In this document: piece after piece, positions 1 through 11,106 of the stretch | Layout: each line of letters begins with the position of its first letter | Numbering within the stretch: the first letter of the stretch is position 1 | NCBI RefSeq assembly: GCF_000308575.1 | Contig: NZ_BAFZ01000116.1 | Span: forward strand, 1 to 64,000 | Source: Nocardia exalbida NBRC 100660 | GTDB lineage: Bacteria; Actinomycetota; Actinomycetes; Mycobacteriales; Mycobacteriaceae | Length of the DNA: 64,000 nucleotides | Direction of reading: 5' to 3' | The notes under the pieces: generated by a model | Databases searched by the model: none | The model's input: the letters and a program-made list of their open reading frames with translations, nothing else | Told to the model about the DNA's origin: nothing | Program-made: the position numbers and the translations under genes

Positions 1-1884
<1,884 letters not shown>

Positions 1885-2069
1885 GATGCGTCCTTCCAGC
1901 ACCTCACGCGCGTCGCGTGGTGGTCCGCGACCGTCGCTTGTCTGCTACGAATTCCGCTGGTTACTACCCGAACGAAACTCGAAACAGGCACCAACGGAAG
2001 TAACACCGGAAGGGTGAACTCACGAGTGCGATTCGAGGTATGGACAGGAGGCAGCCAGCGCAACGTCCA

Positions 2070-2099
2070 AACCTACACCCAAGTACACGGGGGTGTCAA
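2070..2099 (-). promoter_or_regulatory. Putative SigA-type promoter of rpoB
   Basis: On the minus strand TTGACA (2099-2094) is followed after 18 nt by TAGGTT (2075-2070), a TANNNT-type -10 box. The start point would be near 2063, giving an rpoB leader of about 180 nt. The gap from 1885 to 2311 holds no credible gene; apart from this promoter I see nothing distinctive in it. Confidence 0.5.
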
Positions 2100-2311
2100 A
2101 GTACCACCCGTGTGATCGTCCGCATGGCTGGCGCGCCGGGCCGAATTCGCTGGCTGCGTCGTGAGCCGCGGTGCGCTGGAAGCCACTGTGACAGCTGCCG
2201 CTGTTGTGAATAGCGTGACGGTTCGGGCGAAACTCGTCAAGTGGCAGGCCCGGTCCGGGCGCCGTCGAGATCGCCTGCCGCGCTGCGTCATCCCGGCCGT
2301 CGCGGTAGCGG

Positions 2312-3043
2312 CTACTGGTCGACGATGTCGCTGGCCAGCCAGCGTCCGTCCACCTTCTGCATGTGCAGGACCACGGGTCCGGCGACGCTCTGCTGCGCCA
2401 CGCCGTCCTTGGTGGCACTGACCACCAAGTTGACGATCAGCTCCGCGCGATCATCCGTGAGCAACGTCACAGCAATCGGGTCAGCTTTCGCGTCGGCACT
2501 GGTCCGCGCCTGTTTGACGGCCGAAATCGTGGTGTCGGCGTACTTGTCCAGATCGGCGAGCATCTTTCCGGTGAGCACCTGCTTCGCGGTGTCCCGGTAC
2601 CCGTCGATGTTCTTCACGTCATAGGCGTAGACGGTCCGCAGCGCGTTGTCGGCGGCCGCCCGCACCTCCTGGGTGGCCTCGTTGTCCACATACGCCTGAT
2701 TCGACGTGTTCACCCCGGGCTGCTGCGCGGCGAGCCATGCGAAACCGCCCAGCAGGACCGCGGCGATCAGCATGGCCGCGCTGACGCCCCAGCGCGCACG
2801 CCCGGCGGGCCGCCGCCGCGGGCGGCCGTTCCCACGCGACGCGATCGTGCGCCACCACGACGAACCGGGCGCGGCCACAGACCGCTGTTCGGCGCGCAGG
2901 GTGTCCTGTCCCGCGGCGGTACGGGAAACTCCCGCCACGCGCGGTTTGCGGGCCGCTGCGGGCCGCGCGGACGCGGCGCGCGCCGTTTCGGTGGCGGGCC
3001 TGCGCTTGGAGGTGACCCGGTTGACCGGTCGGCGAGACGTCAT
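2312..3043 (-). CDS. Mce-associated membrane protein (second copy)
   Basis: 243-residue protein of the Mce-associated (Mas) type: a long basic, Ala/Arg-rich cytoplasmic N-terminus of about 90 residues, one membrane segment (AAMLIAAVLLGGFAWLAA), then an extracytoplasmic domain of about 130 residues resembling the NTF2-like fold of this family (IDGYRDTAKQVLTGKMLADL; VVLHMQKVDGRWLASDIV). Such proteins are encoded at the end of mce operons and are thought to stabilise the transporter. It follows the other Mas gene by 10 nt and ends the operon. Family call is from architecture and context. Confidence 0.8.
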   Translation of the reverse strand: MTSRRPVNRVTSKRRPATETARAASARPAAARKPRVAGVSRTAAGQDTLRAEQRSVAAPGSSWWRTIASRGNGRPRRRPAGRARWGVSAAMLIAAVLLGGFAWLAAQQPGVNTSNQAYVDNEATQEVRAAADNALRTVYAYDVKNIDGYRDTAKQVLTGKMLADLDKYADTTISAVKQARTSADAKADPIAVTLLTDDRAELIVNLVVSATKDGVAQQSVAGPVVLHMQKVDGRWLASDIVDQ

Positions 3044-3053
3044 GGGTGTCCTC

Positions 3054-3824
3054 CTACGATCCCGGCTTCGGCACGGCGGGCGACTGCTCGCCCGCCGGTG
3101 CGGACGTCTGCGCGGCGGGGCCGCCGCTCAGCAACACCGGCTGGCCGAGCGAGGAGATCTGCTCGGCCTTCCAGACGTCGCCATCCTTGGCCACGTCGAC
3201 GGTCCAGGTGTAGCGGTAGTCGGCGGCGGGCTTGTCCTTGCCGTTCTCGGTGACTTGCAGCACGACCAGCGCCGATGCCTTGTCCTCCTCGCTGTTGAGC
3301 GAGGTGAGCGCGGCGCCGAGCACCTTCGAGTTCATCGCGACCCCGCTCTGCTGGGCCAGCTTCTCCGCCTGGTCCTTGTTCTTCGTGGCCGAGTCCAGCA
3401 GCGCGCCGGTCATCGAGGACCTGGCCAGCGCCAGCGAGCCGGGCACGTCGTCCAGGTTCATCGAGGTCATGTTGATCGCGGCTTGACGGGCGGCGTCCAG
3501 CGCGGTGTCGCGGGCGTCCGCGCGCGGGCCGTCGGTGAGCGCGGCCCGCACCCAGCCCGCACCGAACCACGCGGCGCCGGCCAACGCGATCACGAGCACC
3601 ACGGCGGAGCAGACCAAGGCCACCCGGCCGAGCCCGGAGGCGCCGACCACGTGCTCGGACGCGCCGCCGGTCCGCTCGGCAGACTTCCGATCGCTCGCGT
3701 CCGGCTTCGCGGAGGGGCTCGCGTCCGGCTTCGCGGAGAGGGCGGACGTGTCCGCCGCTGTCGTCGCGGTGTCCGGCGTGTCCTGCGACGCCGAATCGGA
3801 CCGCTTGGTCTGATCGGCGGTCAC
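3054..3824 (-). CDS. Mce-associated membrane protein (first copy)
   Basis: 256 residues starting at a GTG whose first bases overlap the stop of an 81-nt leader ORF. The N-terminal tail (about 65 residues) is Ser/Ala/Asp-rich and holds a tandem duplication, SAKPDAS repeated with one Pro between copies (mirrored at DNA level around 3700-3735). One membrane segment follows (LGRVALVCSAVVLVIALAGAAW), then a periplasmic-side domain ending WKAEQISSLGQPVLL. Role: accessory of the Mce lipid transporter, inferred from its place directly after mceF and similarity in layout to the next gene. Confidence 0.8.
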   Translation of the reverse strand: MTADQTKRSDSASQDTPDTATTAADTSALSAKPDASPSAKPDASDRKSAERTGGASEHVVGASGLGRVALVCSAVVLVIALAGAAWFGAGWVRAALTDGPRADARDTALDAARQAAINMTSMNLDDVPGSLALARSSMTGALLDSATKNKDQAEKLAQQSGVAMNSKVLGAALTSLNSEEDKASALVVLQVTENGKDKPAADYRYTWTVDVAKDGDVWKAEQISSLGQPVLLSGGPAAQTSAPAGEQSPAVPKPGS

Positions 3825-3901
3825 GACATCGCCTCGCCGTCGGTCGGCTCGGTCGCGCCCCAGGGCCTGATGGCCGTGGTTCGCTCGCTGCAGTCACTCA
3901 C
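3821..3901 (-). CDS. 81-nt leader ORF coupled to Mce-associated gene
   Basis: Twenty-six codons plus stop, GTG start, peptide beginning VSDCSERTTAI. Its TGA overlaps the GTG of the downstream Mas gene (GTGA, 3821-3824), the layout of translational coupling. A GAGG ribosome-site core lies inside the leader 8 nt before the Mas start. A TAGGGT box 7 nt upstream of the leader start suggests leaderless transcription. Two other leaders in the window (before secE and menE) have the same length, same N-terminal motif and same overlap. Whether the peptide is made is not known. Confidence 0.45.
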   Translation of the reverse strand: MSDCSERTTAIRPWGATEPTDGEAMS

Positions 3902-3908
3902 GCGAGAC

Positions 3909-3914
3909 ACCCTA
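3909..3914 (-). promoter_or_regulatory. Putative -10 box for leaderless transcript of the Mas genes
   Basis: TAGGGT (TANNNT type) ends 7 nt before the GTG of the leader ORF at 3901, just after the mceF stop. It would allow the two Mce-associated genes to be transcribed apart from the long operon. No convincing -35 was seen. Confidence 0.4.
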
Positions 3915-3930
3915 ACGTCATTGCTCCTGG

Positions 3931-5172
3931 TCACCGCTTCGGCGTGACCCCCAGCAGGGTCGACAGCTGCACGGCGGCAGGAGTCAGGTTCAGCTTTTCC
4001 GGATCGGTTTTGGGGTTGGAATCCCAGGGCTGGACGATGGCCGGATCGGCGTATTCGGCTCGCGCGCCACCCCGGACGGCGGTCGGATTACCGAACGGCA
4101 CAAGACATCTGGCGTCTTTGTTGAAGGGGAACTCGTCGCGCGTGTCGTCGAAGTCCGGGTTCTGCGCCTTCATCTGTTCGAGAATCCGATGCGTGCCCTC
4201 GTAGCCCACGGTACAGGTGGGTGGGTTGTTCACCTCGAGCACCAGGCCGAAGTGGCTGGTCCCGTCGCCGGGCGCGGTGGAAGAGCCGCCGATCGACAAC
4301 TGCGGGAGCATCTGCAGCAACGGCTTGATCGCGTAGAACTTCGGCGAGATCGCCTGCAGCAGCAGCCGCAGGTTGGCCAGGTCCTGGGTGAGCGAGCCAC
4401 CGCTCTCGTCGATCAGCGCGCCGAGCTGCTCACCCGCGTCGGTTCCGGTGCCGATGAGCCTGCGCACATCGGGGTCGCTGGAGCGCAACTGGGCGGTGAG
4501 CTTGTCCAGGCCGTCGCTGAACTCGCGGATCTGCGAGGACTGCTCGGCCTGCGTGCCCAGGGCGATGCGGCCGTCGCGGATCAGCTGAACGGTCTGCGGC
4601 AGCGTCGCGTGGAAGGTCTCGGTGAATTTGTTCAGCGAGTCGATCAGCACTTGCAGATCGTCGCCCTTGCCGTCGAACGCTTTGCCCAGTTCGCGAACCG
4701 TCGTGTTGAGCGCGTTCAGGTCCACCGAGTGCGCGAAGGTGTCCACGCTGGACACCAGCTCCTCGACCGGCACCGGCAGGGTCGCCGAGGTGATCACGGA
4801 GTTGTCGCGCAGGTACGGGCCCGCGTCCGAGTCGGGCTGCAGGTCGACGTACTGCTCACCGATCGCGGACCGGTTGGCCACCACGGCTTTCGCCGACGCC
4901 GGGATCTTCGGTGAACTCGTGTCGATGACGAGATTCATCACGACGCCCTCACCGGTGAGTTCCAGCTCGCCGACCCGGCCCACCGGGACGCCGCGGTAGG
5001 TCACCTCGGCGCCCTTGTAGATGCCGCCGGTCTGGGCCGCCCGCAGCTTCACCGTGTACTCGTTGAGCCCGAACATGTGGTCGAGCCGGATGTACCGGCC
5101 GCCGACGTACACGACGCCGAGCACCGCGATCACCACGAACGCGATGAGCTGCCACCGCACCAGACGGGTCAT
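3931..5172 (-). CDS. mceF: MCE family protein MceF
   Basis: Last of six substrate-binding MCE proteins of the transporter. 413 residues: one N-terminal membrane anchor (LIAFVVIAVLGVVYVGGRYI), then an MCE/MlaD domain at about residues 35-115 (YRGVPVGRVGELELTGEGV), then a helical region and a C-terminal part with Cys residues (NNPPTCTVGYEG; DARCLVPFG). ATG at 5172 overlaps the mceE stop by 4 nt (ATGA), so the two are coupled. The six MCE proteins are believed to form a tunnel carrying lipid from the mycomembrane side to the YrbE permease. Substrate cannot be read from sequence. Confidence 0.9.
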   Translation of the reverse strand: MTRLVRWQLIAFVVIAVLGVVYVGGRYIRLDHMFGLNEYTVKLRAAQTGGIYKGAEVTYRGVPVGRVGELELTGEGVVMNLVIDTSSPKIPASAKAVVANRSAIGEQYVDLQPDSDAGPYLRDNSVITSATLPVPVEELVSSVDTFAHSVDLNALNTTVRELGKAFDGKGDDLQVLIDSLNKFTETFHATLPQTVQLIRDGRIALGTQAEQSSQIREFSDGLDKLTAQLRSSDPDVRRLIGTGTDAGEQLGALIDESGGSLTQDLANLRLLLQAISPKFYAIKPLLQMLPQLSIGGSSTAPGDGTSHFGLVLEVNNPPTCTVGYEGTHRILEQMKAQNPDFDDTRDEFPFNKDARCLVPFGNPTAVRGGARAEYADPAIVQPWDSNPKTDPEKLNLTPAAVQLSTLLGVTPKR

Positions 5173-6407
5173 CGCGGACCACTCCCTACGCCGAGTTGCT
5201 CGAGGATCGCCCCGACCGGACCGGGCACGCCGGGTGCGGGCGGCTGCGCCATCAGCGGCGGCAGCGGCAGGATCGACACAGTGGGCCAGCCCGGACGCGG
5301 GCCGTTGCCGTTGTAATACGGATTGGTCGGGTTCACCGGCACGGGCGGACCGACCGGCGGGATGTACACCGGATCGGGCTTGCCCACACCGAGATTGCTG
5401 AGCGTGACGCCGATCTGCTGATCCACCGACAACCACGTGTTCACGCTGCCGCCGAAGGTGCTCTCCAGCGCCGAGTCGGGGAACGGATAGGTCGGGATCA
5501 GCGGCACCGCCGTGACCAGATCCGGCGCGGCGCGCCCCAGCTCCTGCAATGTCGGCCGCAGCGAGGTGAGGTCGCGGATCAGGTCGTCCTTCGAGGTGTT
5601 CAGCACATCGAAGCCCGCCTGACCGAGCCGGTCCAGCTGGGCCAGCAGGGCGATCAGTTGCGGGCGCTGCTCCTCCAGGATCTTGATGCCCTGGGGCAGC
5701 TGGTCGAGGATCTTGCCGATCTGATCGGTCTGCCTGCTCACCCGGCTGCTGAGCACGTCGAGGCCGTCGAGCGCGCGGGTGATGTCGTCCACCTGCTGGT
5801 TCAGGCCGCCGATCAGCGTGTTCGCCTGCTCGATCAGCGAGCGCACCCGGTCTTCCCGGCCGCCGAATGTCTTGTTCAGTTCGGTGACGATCGGCTGCAA
5901 CTGCGCGACGCCGCCGCCGTTGAGCAGCAGCGACAGCGCGCCGAGCACCTGTTCGATCTCGGTGGCGTGCCGGGTGCGGTCGACCGGGATCACCGAGCCG
6001 TCGGCCAGCCTGCCGGGTTCCGGATCGGCCGAGGGGCGGGACAGCTCGATGAACTTCTCGCCGAGCAGGTTCGACTGCCGGACCTCGGCGTGCGCGTTCG
6101 CGGGCAGGCTCACCGACGAGTTGACCAAGGCGCGCACGGTGGCGGTCCACTGATCCTTGCCGATGCTGATCTTCTCGACCCGGCCCACCGGCACGCCCTC
6201 GACCTTGACCGCGGACTGCGGGACCAGATCGAGGACGTCGTCGAACTGGATGTCGATGTGCATCGGGTGCTCGCCCACGTCGGCGCCGCCGGGCAGCGGC
6301 ACGCTGTAGATGCCGTCGGAGGCACACGAGGTGACCAGCGTCGCGGACAGGCCGAGCGCCAGCACCGCGCCGAGACCGCGTGCGACGGAACGGATTCGAA
6401 TGCTCAT
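5169..6407 (-). CDS. mceE: MCE family lipoprotein MceE
   Basis: 412 residues. The N-terminus is a lipoprotein signal: basic start, hydrophobic core LGAVLALGLSATL and lipobox VTSC with Cys about residue 28, as in LprK-type MceE proteins. An MCE domain follows (VEGVPVGRVEKISIGKDQ) and the C-terminus is Pro/Gly-rich. It is the only lipid-anchored member of the six. Start overlaps the mceD stop by 4 nt and its stop overlaps mceF, so translation is coupled along the operon. Confidence 0.92.
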   Translation of the reverse strand: MSIRIRSVARGLGAVLALGLSATLVTSCASDGIYSVPLPGGADVGEHPMHIDIQFDDVLDLVPQSAVKVEGVPVGRVEKISIGKDQWTATVRALVNSSVSLPANAHAEVRQSNLLGEKFIELSRPSADPEPGRLADGSVIPVDRTRHATEIEQVLGALSLLLNGGGVAQLQPIVTELNKTFGGREDRVRSLIEQANTLIGGLNQQVDDITRALDGLDVLSSRVSRQTDQIGKILDQLPQGIKILEEQRPQLIALLAQLDRLGQAGFDVLNTSKDDLIRDLTSLRPTLQELGRAAPDLVTAVPLIPTYPFPDSALESTFGGSVNTWLSVDQQIGVTLSNLGVGKPDPVYIPPVGPPVPVNPTNPYYNGNGPRPGWPTVSILPLPPLMAQPPAPGVPGPVGAILEQLGVGSGPR

Positions 6408-7672
6408 CGCTCCCCTCCCTGCGACGGCGGAAGCCGGTCCGACGGCGTGCCGGGCACGGTGCCCGGGACCGGGTCACGCTGCTGGTTCTCGCCGCTGAGG
6501 ATGCCGAACGGCAGGTTCAACGTCGGAGTCTGCACCCCGGCGGTGATCTGGTCGGTGATCTCCTTGCAGTGGTCCAGGATCGGCCGCATCTGCTTGCCGA
6601 GCGCCTCGAACTTGGGATCGCCGGGCATCAGTTTGGACAGGTCCAGCATCTTGCACACCGCGCCGAACGGGTCCTGGGTTTCGGGGAAGTTCGCGCGCAT
6701 GTCGAGGGTGCCCGATTCGGCATTGTGCACGTTGATCAGGTTGCTCAACGCCAACGGCAGGACAGGCAGCAGGGCTGCCACGTCGTCGCGCTGATCGGAC
6801 AGCGTCTTGGTGAGCTGGATCAGCCCTTCGGCATTGCTCGCGATCAAGCCCCGGTTGTCGTCGATGAAGCGCGCGACGTCGCCCAGCGCGATCGACAGCA
6901 GATTCAGTGCCGCGCCGAGATCCTGCCGCTCGTCGGCGAGGAACGTCGACAGGTCGGCCAGCTGCGTGTTGAATTGCCGCACCTGCTGGTCGTTCTGGGC
7001 CAGCATGGTGATGAAGGACTGCAGGTTCTTGACCGTGTCGAAGATGTCGCCACGCGCGTCCGACAGGTAGCGGGCCGCCCGGGACAACTGGGTGAGGCTG
7101 TTGGCCAGCGCCTCGCCGTTGCCCGCCAGGTTCGCCGCGCCGGTGCGCACCAGGTCGTTCACCGCTCCGTCGGCGTTGGCGCCGTTGGGTCCCAGCGCCT
7201 CGGAGAGTTCGGTGATGCTCTTGTACAGCTGGTCCACTTCGACGGGCGTGGCTGTGCGCTCGCGGGGAATAGTCGCGTCGCGCGCCATCTTCGGGCCACC
7301 GGTGTAGACGGGGGTGAGCTGGATGTAGCGGTCCGACACGATGGAGGGCGTGATCTGCGCGGCCCGCGCGCCCGCGGGCACGTCGTACTTGCGGTCCACG
7401 CTCATCACGATCTTGACCTGATCGCCTTGGGGCTCCACCGAATCCACCGAACCGACCGGCACGCCGAGGATCCGGACGTCCGAGCCCTCGTAGATGCCGA
7501 CCGAGCGATCGAAGTAAGCGGTGATCTTGGTGGTGGTCAGCCGGTTGAACAGCCACCACAGCACCACCGCGACCAGCACGGCGAGGACGAGGACCAGCGC
7601 GATGCCCACCTTGGCGCCGCGGCTGGAACCGCGCACCGCGCCGACCGGATCGCTACGCCAGTTGTCCGCCAC
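6404..7672 (-). CDS. mceD: MCE family protein MceD
   Basis: 422 residues. Short cytoplasmic N-terminus, membrane anchor around residues 24-46 (VGIALVLVLAVLVAVVLWWL), MCE domain about 50-125 (ILGVPVGSVDSVEPQGDQVK), long helical region, then a Pro/Gly/Arg-rich C-terminal tail. Named by order in the operon between mceC and mceE. One base separates it from mceC and it overlaps mceE by 4 nt. Confidence 0.9.
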   Translation of the reverse strand: MADNWRSDPVGAVRGSSRGAKVGIALVLVLAVLVAVVLWWLFNRLTTTKITAYFDRSVGIYEGSDVRILGVPVGSVDSVEPQGDQVKIVMSVDRKYDVPAGARAAQITPSIVSDRYIQLTPVYTGGPKMARDATIPRERTATPVEVDQLYKSITELSEALGPNGANADGAVNDLVRTGAANLAGNGEALANSLTQLSRAARYLSDARGDIFDTVKNLQSFITMLAQNDQQVRQFNTQLADLSTFLADERQDLGAALNLLSIALGDVARFIDDNRGLIASNAEGLIQLTKTLSDQRDDVAALLPVLPLALSNLINVHNAESGTLDMRANFPETQDPFGAVCKMLDLSKLMPGDPKFEALGKQMRPILDHCKEITDQITAGVQTPTLNLPFGILSGENQQRDPVPGTVPGTPSDRLPPSQGGER

Positions 7673-7673
7673 G

Positions 7674-8684
7674 TCAGTTACCTCCCAGAGTGCGGATCGG
7701 CTGACGGTAGCCGGGGATGTCGGGCAGGGCGGGCGGCAGCACGTTGACGATCACCGCGTCGAACCAGCGTCCGGTGCCGAGCACGTTGGCGTAGAGGCTG
7801 TAGAACGGCGCCGCGAGTTCCAGCGTCTTGGAGACGTTCTGCTGGTTGGAGTTGAGCAGATCGATCGCGGCGCGCAGATTCTTCAGCGCCGGGCCGATCT
7901 GCTCCTCGTTGTCGTGCACGAGGGCGCTCAGTTCGGTCGACACCGTCTGCGCGCCGACCAGCAACTGCTTGATCGACTGCTGCCTGATGTTCAGCTCGGC
8001 CAGCAGCTGGCCGCCGTTGGCCAGCAGCCGCTCGAACTCGGCGTTGCGGTCGGCGAGGATCTGGGTGGTCTGCCTGGTCGCGGCGAACAGCTTCTTCAGC
8101 TCCTGATCGCGTTTGGCCAGCGTCTCCGACAGCCGGGCGACACCGTCGATGGACCCGCGGATCTCCGGCGGCGTCGTCTCGAACGCCTCCGACAGCACTT
8201 GCATGCTCTTGGCCAGCTGCGTGGTGTCGATCTGGTCGAGGGTTCGCGCGGCGTCGGTGAACGCGTCCACCACGTCGTACGGGGAGACGGTGCGCGAGAG
8301 CGGGATCCGCGAACTCGGCGTGGCCGGCTTGGAACCCCTCGGGTCGAGCGCGAGGTACTTCTGCCCGAGCAGCGTCTTGATCTGGATGGACGCGGTGGTC
8401 TCGTTGCCGATCCAGGTGTCCTTGGTGCGGAAGTCCACGAGCACGCGGTCCCCGTCGAGCCGGACATCGGACACCGAGCCCACCTTGACGCCCGCCACCC
8501 GGACTTCGTTGCCCTTCTTCAGGCCCGCCGCCTCGCTGAATTCCGCGGTGTACTTCGTCCCCGCCCCGATGATCGGCAACCGATCCAGGAAGAAGGCCGA
8601 CACCGTCACCAACAGCACGACGGCGATGCCGAGCGCGCCCAGGAACGCCGGGCTGCGCTTGCCGAGCAGAATGCGGTCGTCCAT
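7674..8684 (-). CDS. mceC: MCE family protein MceC
   Basis: 336 residues starting at ATG 8684 (MDDRILLGKRSPAFLG), where TGATG shares one base with the mceB stop; a longer open frame upstream of this ATG is only read-through of mceB in another frame. Membrane anchor about residues 13-35, MCE domain about 40-120 (VRVAGVKVGSVSDVRLDGDR), helical C-terminal domain. Part of the heterohexameric lipid tunnel. Confidence 0.9.
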   Translation of the reverse strand: MDDRILLGKRSPAFLGALGIAVVLLVTVSAFFLDRLPIIGAGTKYTAEFSEAAGLKKGNEVRVAGVKVGSVSDVRLDGDRVLVDFRTKDTWIGNETTASIQIKTLLGQKYLALDPRGSKPATPSSRIPLSRTVSPYDVVDAFTDAARTLDQIDTTQLAKSMQVLSEAFETTPPEIRGSIDGVARLSETLAKRDQELKKLFAATRQTTQILADRNAEFERLLANGGQLLAELNIRQQSIKQLLVGAQTVSTELSALVHDNEEQIGPALKNLRAAIDLLNSNQQNVSKTLELAAPFYSLYANVLGTGRWFDAVIVNVLPPALPDIPGYRQPIRTLGGN

Positions 8685-9760
8685 CAGCGAGCCTTCCCGT
8701 GGCAGCGCGGCGCGGCGTTGGTGTACAGCGGCTGATTGATCGTCGGCATGCCCGCGGGCAGGTTGAGTTGCGGCGCGTCGACGGCGCCCGGTCCCACGAC
8801 GATGTCGATGCCGCACAGATAGAACTGGAACCAGGAGCCGTAGCTGGCGGCGCGGCCGAGCTTCTCCATCTTCAGCGGCAGGTTGTACAGCGCTTCGTTC
8901 ACCTCGTCCTGGCGCTCGTCGAGCGTGCCGGTCAATTGGCTCAGGCCCGCGATCGACCCTTGCAGCGTCGGGCGCACCGGGACGAGCAGGTCGGACGTCG
9001 CCGAGGTCAGGTCGGCGAGCGAGGTCACCGAGCGCCCGATCGTGTCGCGCTCGGCGTTCAGGCCGCTGATCAGCGCCTCGGTGTTCACGATCAACTGGTC
9101 GAACTGATCGTCGCGCTGGTTCACGGTGTCCAGCACGGCGGTCAGGTTGCGGGTCAGCTCACCGATCACCGCGTCCTTGTCTGCGATCTTGTTGGTCAGG
9201 TTCGCTGTGGTCGCCACCAGATCGTGAATGGTGCCCTGCTCGCCCTGGAAGACCTGGATGATCTCGAACGACAGCTTGTTGACGTCGTCGGCGGTCAGTG
9301 TGCGGAACAGCGGCCGGAAGCCGTTGAACAGCGTGGTCAGGTTCAGCGCGGGCCTGGTGTGCTCGAGCGGGATGGTGCCGCCCTCGTTCAGCTTGCGGCC
9401 CTGCTCGCCGGTCCCCTGCTCAAGCGCGATGTAGCGCTGGCCGACCAGGTTGCGGTACTTGATCGTGGCGGTGGTCGATGACGGCAGCCAATCCCGGTCG
9501 CTGAGTTCGAACTTCACCTCGGCCAGGCGCTTGTCCACGATCGAGACGTCGGTGACCTTGCCGACCCGAACGCCCGCGATGCGGACCTCGTCGCCGGGAT
9601 TGAGCGCGGTGACGTCGGTGAACCTGGCCTTGAACCCGGTGCCGCCGCCGCTGTAGTTGGCGATGGACAGCGCGAGCATGACCGTCACGAACAGGGTCAC
9701 CACGACGAAGATGACCAGCTTGGTCAGCGGGCCGCCCAGGCCGCGCAGATGCTGCTTCAT
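8684..9760 (-). CDS. mceB: MCE family protein MceB
   Basis: 358 residues. N-terminal anchor LVIFVVVTLFVTVMLALSI, MCE domain about 38-120 (VRIAGVRVGKVTDVSIVDKR; YRNLVGQRYIALEQG), then the long helical domain typical of MceB and a C-terminal stretch with one Cys (FQFYLCGIDIVVGPGA). Start overlaps the mceA stop by 4 nt. Confidence 0.91.
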   Translation of the reverse strand: MKQHLRGLGGPLTKLVIFVVVTLFVTVMLALSIANYSGGGTGFKARFTDVTALNPGDEVRIAGVRVGKVTDVSIVDKRLAEVKFELSDRDWLPSSTTATIKYRNLVGQRYIALEQGTGEQGRKLNEGGTIPLEHTRPALNLTTLFNGFRPLFRTLTADDVNKLSFEIIQVFQGEQGTIHDLVATTANLTNKIADKDAVIGELTRNLTAVLDTVNQRDDQFDQLIVNTEALISGLNAERDTIGRSVTSLADLTSATSDLLVPVRPTLQGSIAGLSQLTGTLDERQDEVNEALYNLPLKMEKLGRAASYGSWFQFYLCGIDIVVGPGAVDAPQLNLPAGMPTINQPLYTNAAPRCHGKAR

Positions 9761-11106
9761 CGCACGCTCACCTCGCTTCCGCGGAACGCGGGCGCACCGG
9801 CCCTGGTCACCCAGCCGGGCACCTGATCCGGAGCGACGCCATTGGCCGCGCCGTAGATCGCGCCGAGCGACTGCTGCTCCATGGGCGAACCGGCGATCGT
9901 CGGCATCTTGCTCGCCGGGTGGACGCCGAACTGCGGCGGTTCCAGATTTCCGATCTGCTGGTCACCGGGGTTGCGGCTGGGGACGGCGTAGGAGCCGTCG
10001 TTGTTCGGGCCGCCGGTGTATTGGCCGGGGTCGACGCCCAGCGGCATCTCTGGGATGCACCACGGCCCCCTGGGGTCCAGCCAGCGCGGTTCGTCCTGGT
10101 TGGGCAGGTACTTGCCGCGCGTGTTGGTGAGTTCGATGGTCACCCGCGAGCCGGGCAGGTCGGTGCCCTTACCGAAGATCCGATCGATGCGCGGCTTGAG
10201 CTGTGCGAAGTTCGCCAGCGAGCAGGCGTAGTTCGGCGAGTAGTAGGCCAGCTGCTCCAGCGCGGGCCGGGAATCGGCGGCCACGTCGATGATGTTGTCG
10301 CGGTTGGCGATCAGGAAATCGGTGGTGGTGGCCGCGGTCGGCGTCAACGTCGCGTAGAGGACGTCGATGTCGGTGCGCCGCTGCACGATGGTGGCGTTGG
10401 TCGTGCGCAGGTTGTCCAGTGCCTGGATCAGCTGGGGGGCAGCGTCGGAATAGGTGGCCGCCACCTCCGCGAAGCTGCGCAGGTCCGCCTGCAGGTCCGG
10501 CAGCACCACGTTGACCTGACGGAAGGCGTCGTCCAGCTTGTCCACGGTCTCGCCGAGCGCGGAGCCCCGACCGGCCAGCGCCTGCGACAGCGCGCCGAGG
10601 GTGGCCGCGAGATCCTGCGGCGGGATGGACTGCAGCAGCGGGAGCAGGTCGTCGAGCAGTTTGCTCAGCTCGATGGCGTTGCCGCTGACGTCCTGGTGCA
10701 GCGTCAGGCCGTCGGTCAGATGCTGGGGGCTCGGGTTCTCCGGGATCACCAGATCCACATAGCGCTCGCCGAACAGCGTCTTGGGCAGCAGGCGCGCGGT
10801 CGCGTTGGCCGGGATCTGCTGCGCCTTGTCCGGATTGATGGCCAAGTCCAAGGTCACCTCGCCACCCTCGGAACTGCTCGAGCGCACCTCGCCGACGGTG
10901 ATGCCGCGCACCTTCACGTCGGCATTGCGGGTCAGCGCGTTGCCCACGCTGTCGGTGATCAAGTCGACGTGCACGGTGCGCACGAACTGCTTGTTGTAGA
11001 TCGCGACGGTGGTCCAGAGGAACAACGCGACCACGACGAAGAAGGCGATCCCCAGCACTCGGATGCGTAGTTTCGCGGTCGAGCGCAAGGCCTGGGTGCG
11101 GCTCAT
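9757..11106 (-). CDS. mceA: MCE family protein MceA
   Basis: 449 residues from ATG 11106 (MSRTQALRSTAKLRIRVLGI), overlapping the yrbEB stop by 4 nt; the longer open frame through yrbEB is a shadow. Membrane anchor about residues 16-38, MCE domain about 45-120 (VKVRGITVGEVRSSSSEGG; LFGERYVDLVIPE), helical middle, Pro/Gly/Asn-rich C-terminal extension. First of the six MCE proteins after the permeases. Confidence 0.91.
   Translation of the reverse strand: MSRTQALRSTAKLRIRVLGIAFFVVVALFLWTTVAIYNKQFVRTVHVDLITDSVGNALTRNADVKVRGITVGEVRSSSSEGGEVTLDLAINPDKAQQIPANATARLLPKTLFGERYVDLVIPENPSPQHLTDGLTLHQDVSGNAIELSKLLDDLLPLLQSIPPQDLAATLGALSQALAGRGSALGETVDKLDDAFRQVNVVLPDLQADLRSFAEVAATYSDAAPQLIQALDNLRTTNATIVQRRTDIDVLYATLTPTAATTTDFLIANRDNIIDVAADSRPALEQLAYYSPNYACSLANFAQLKPRIDRIFGKGTDLPGSRVTIELTNTRGKYLPNQDEPRWLDPRGPWCIPEMPLGVDPGQYTGGPNNDGSYAVPSRNPGDQQIGNLEPPQFGVHPASKMPTIAGSPMEQQSLGAIYGAANGVAPDQVPGWVTRAGAPAFRGSEVSVR

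Noticed and set aside
3931..6477. 848-codon frame as one long protein
   Set aside because: Only its C-terminal half is MceF; the first part is the wrong frame of mceE, which has a proper lipoprotein signal.
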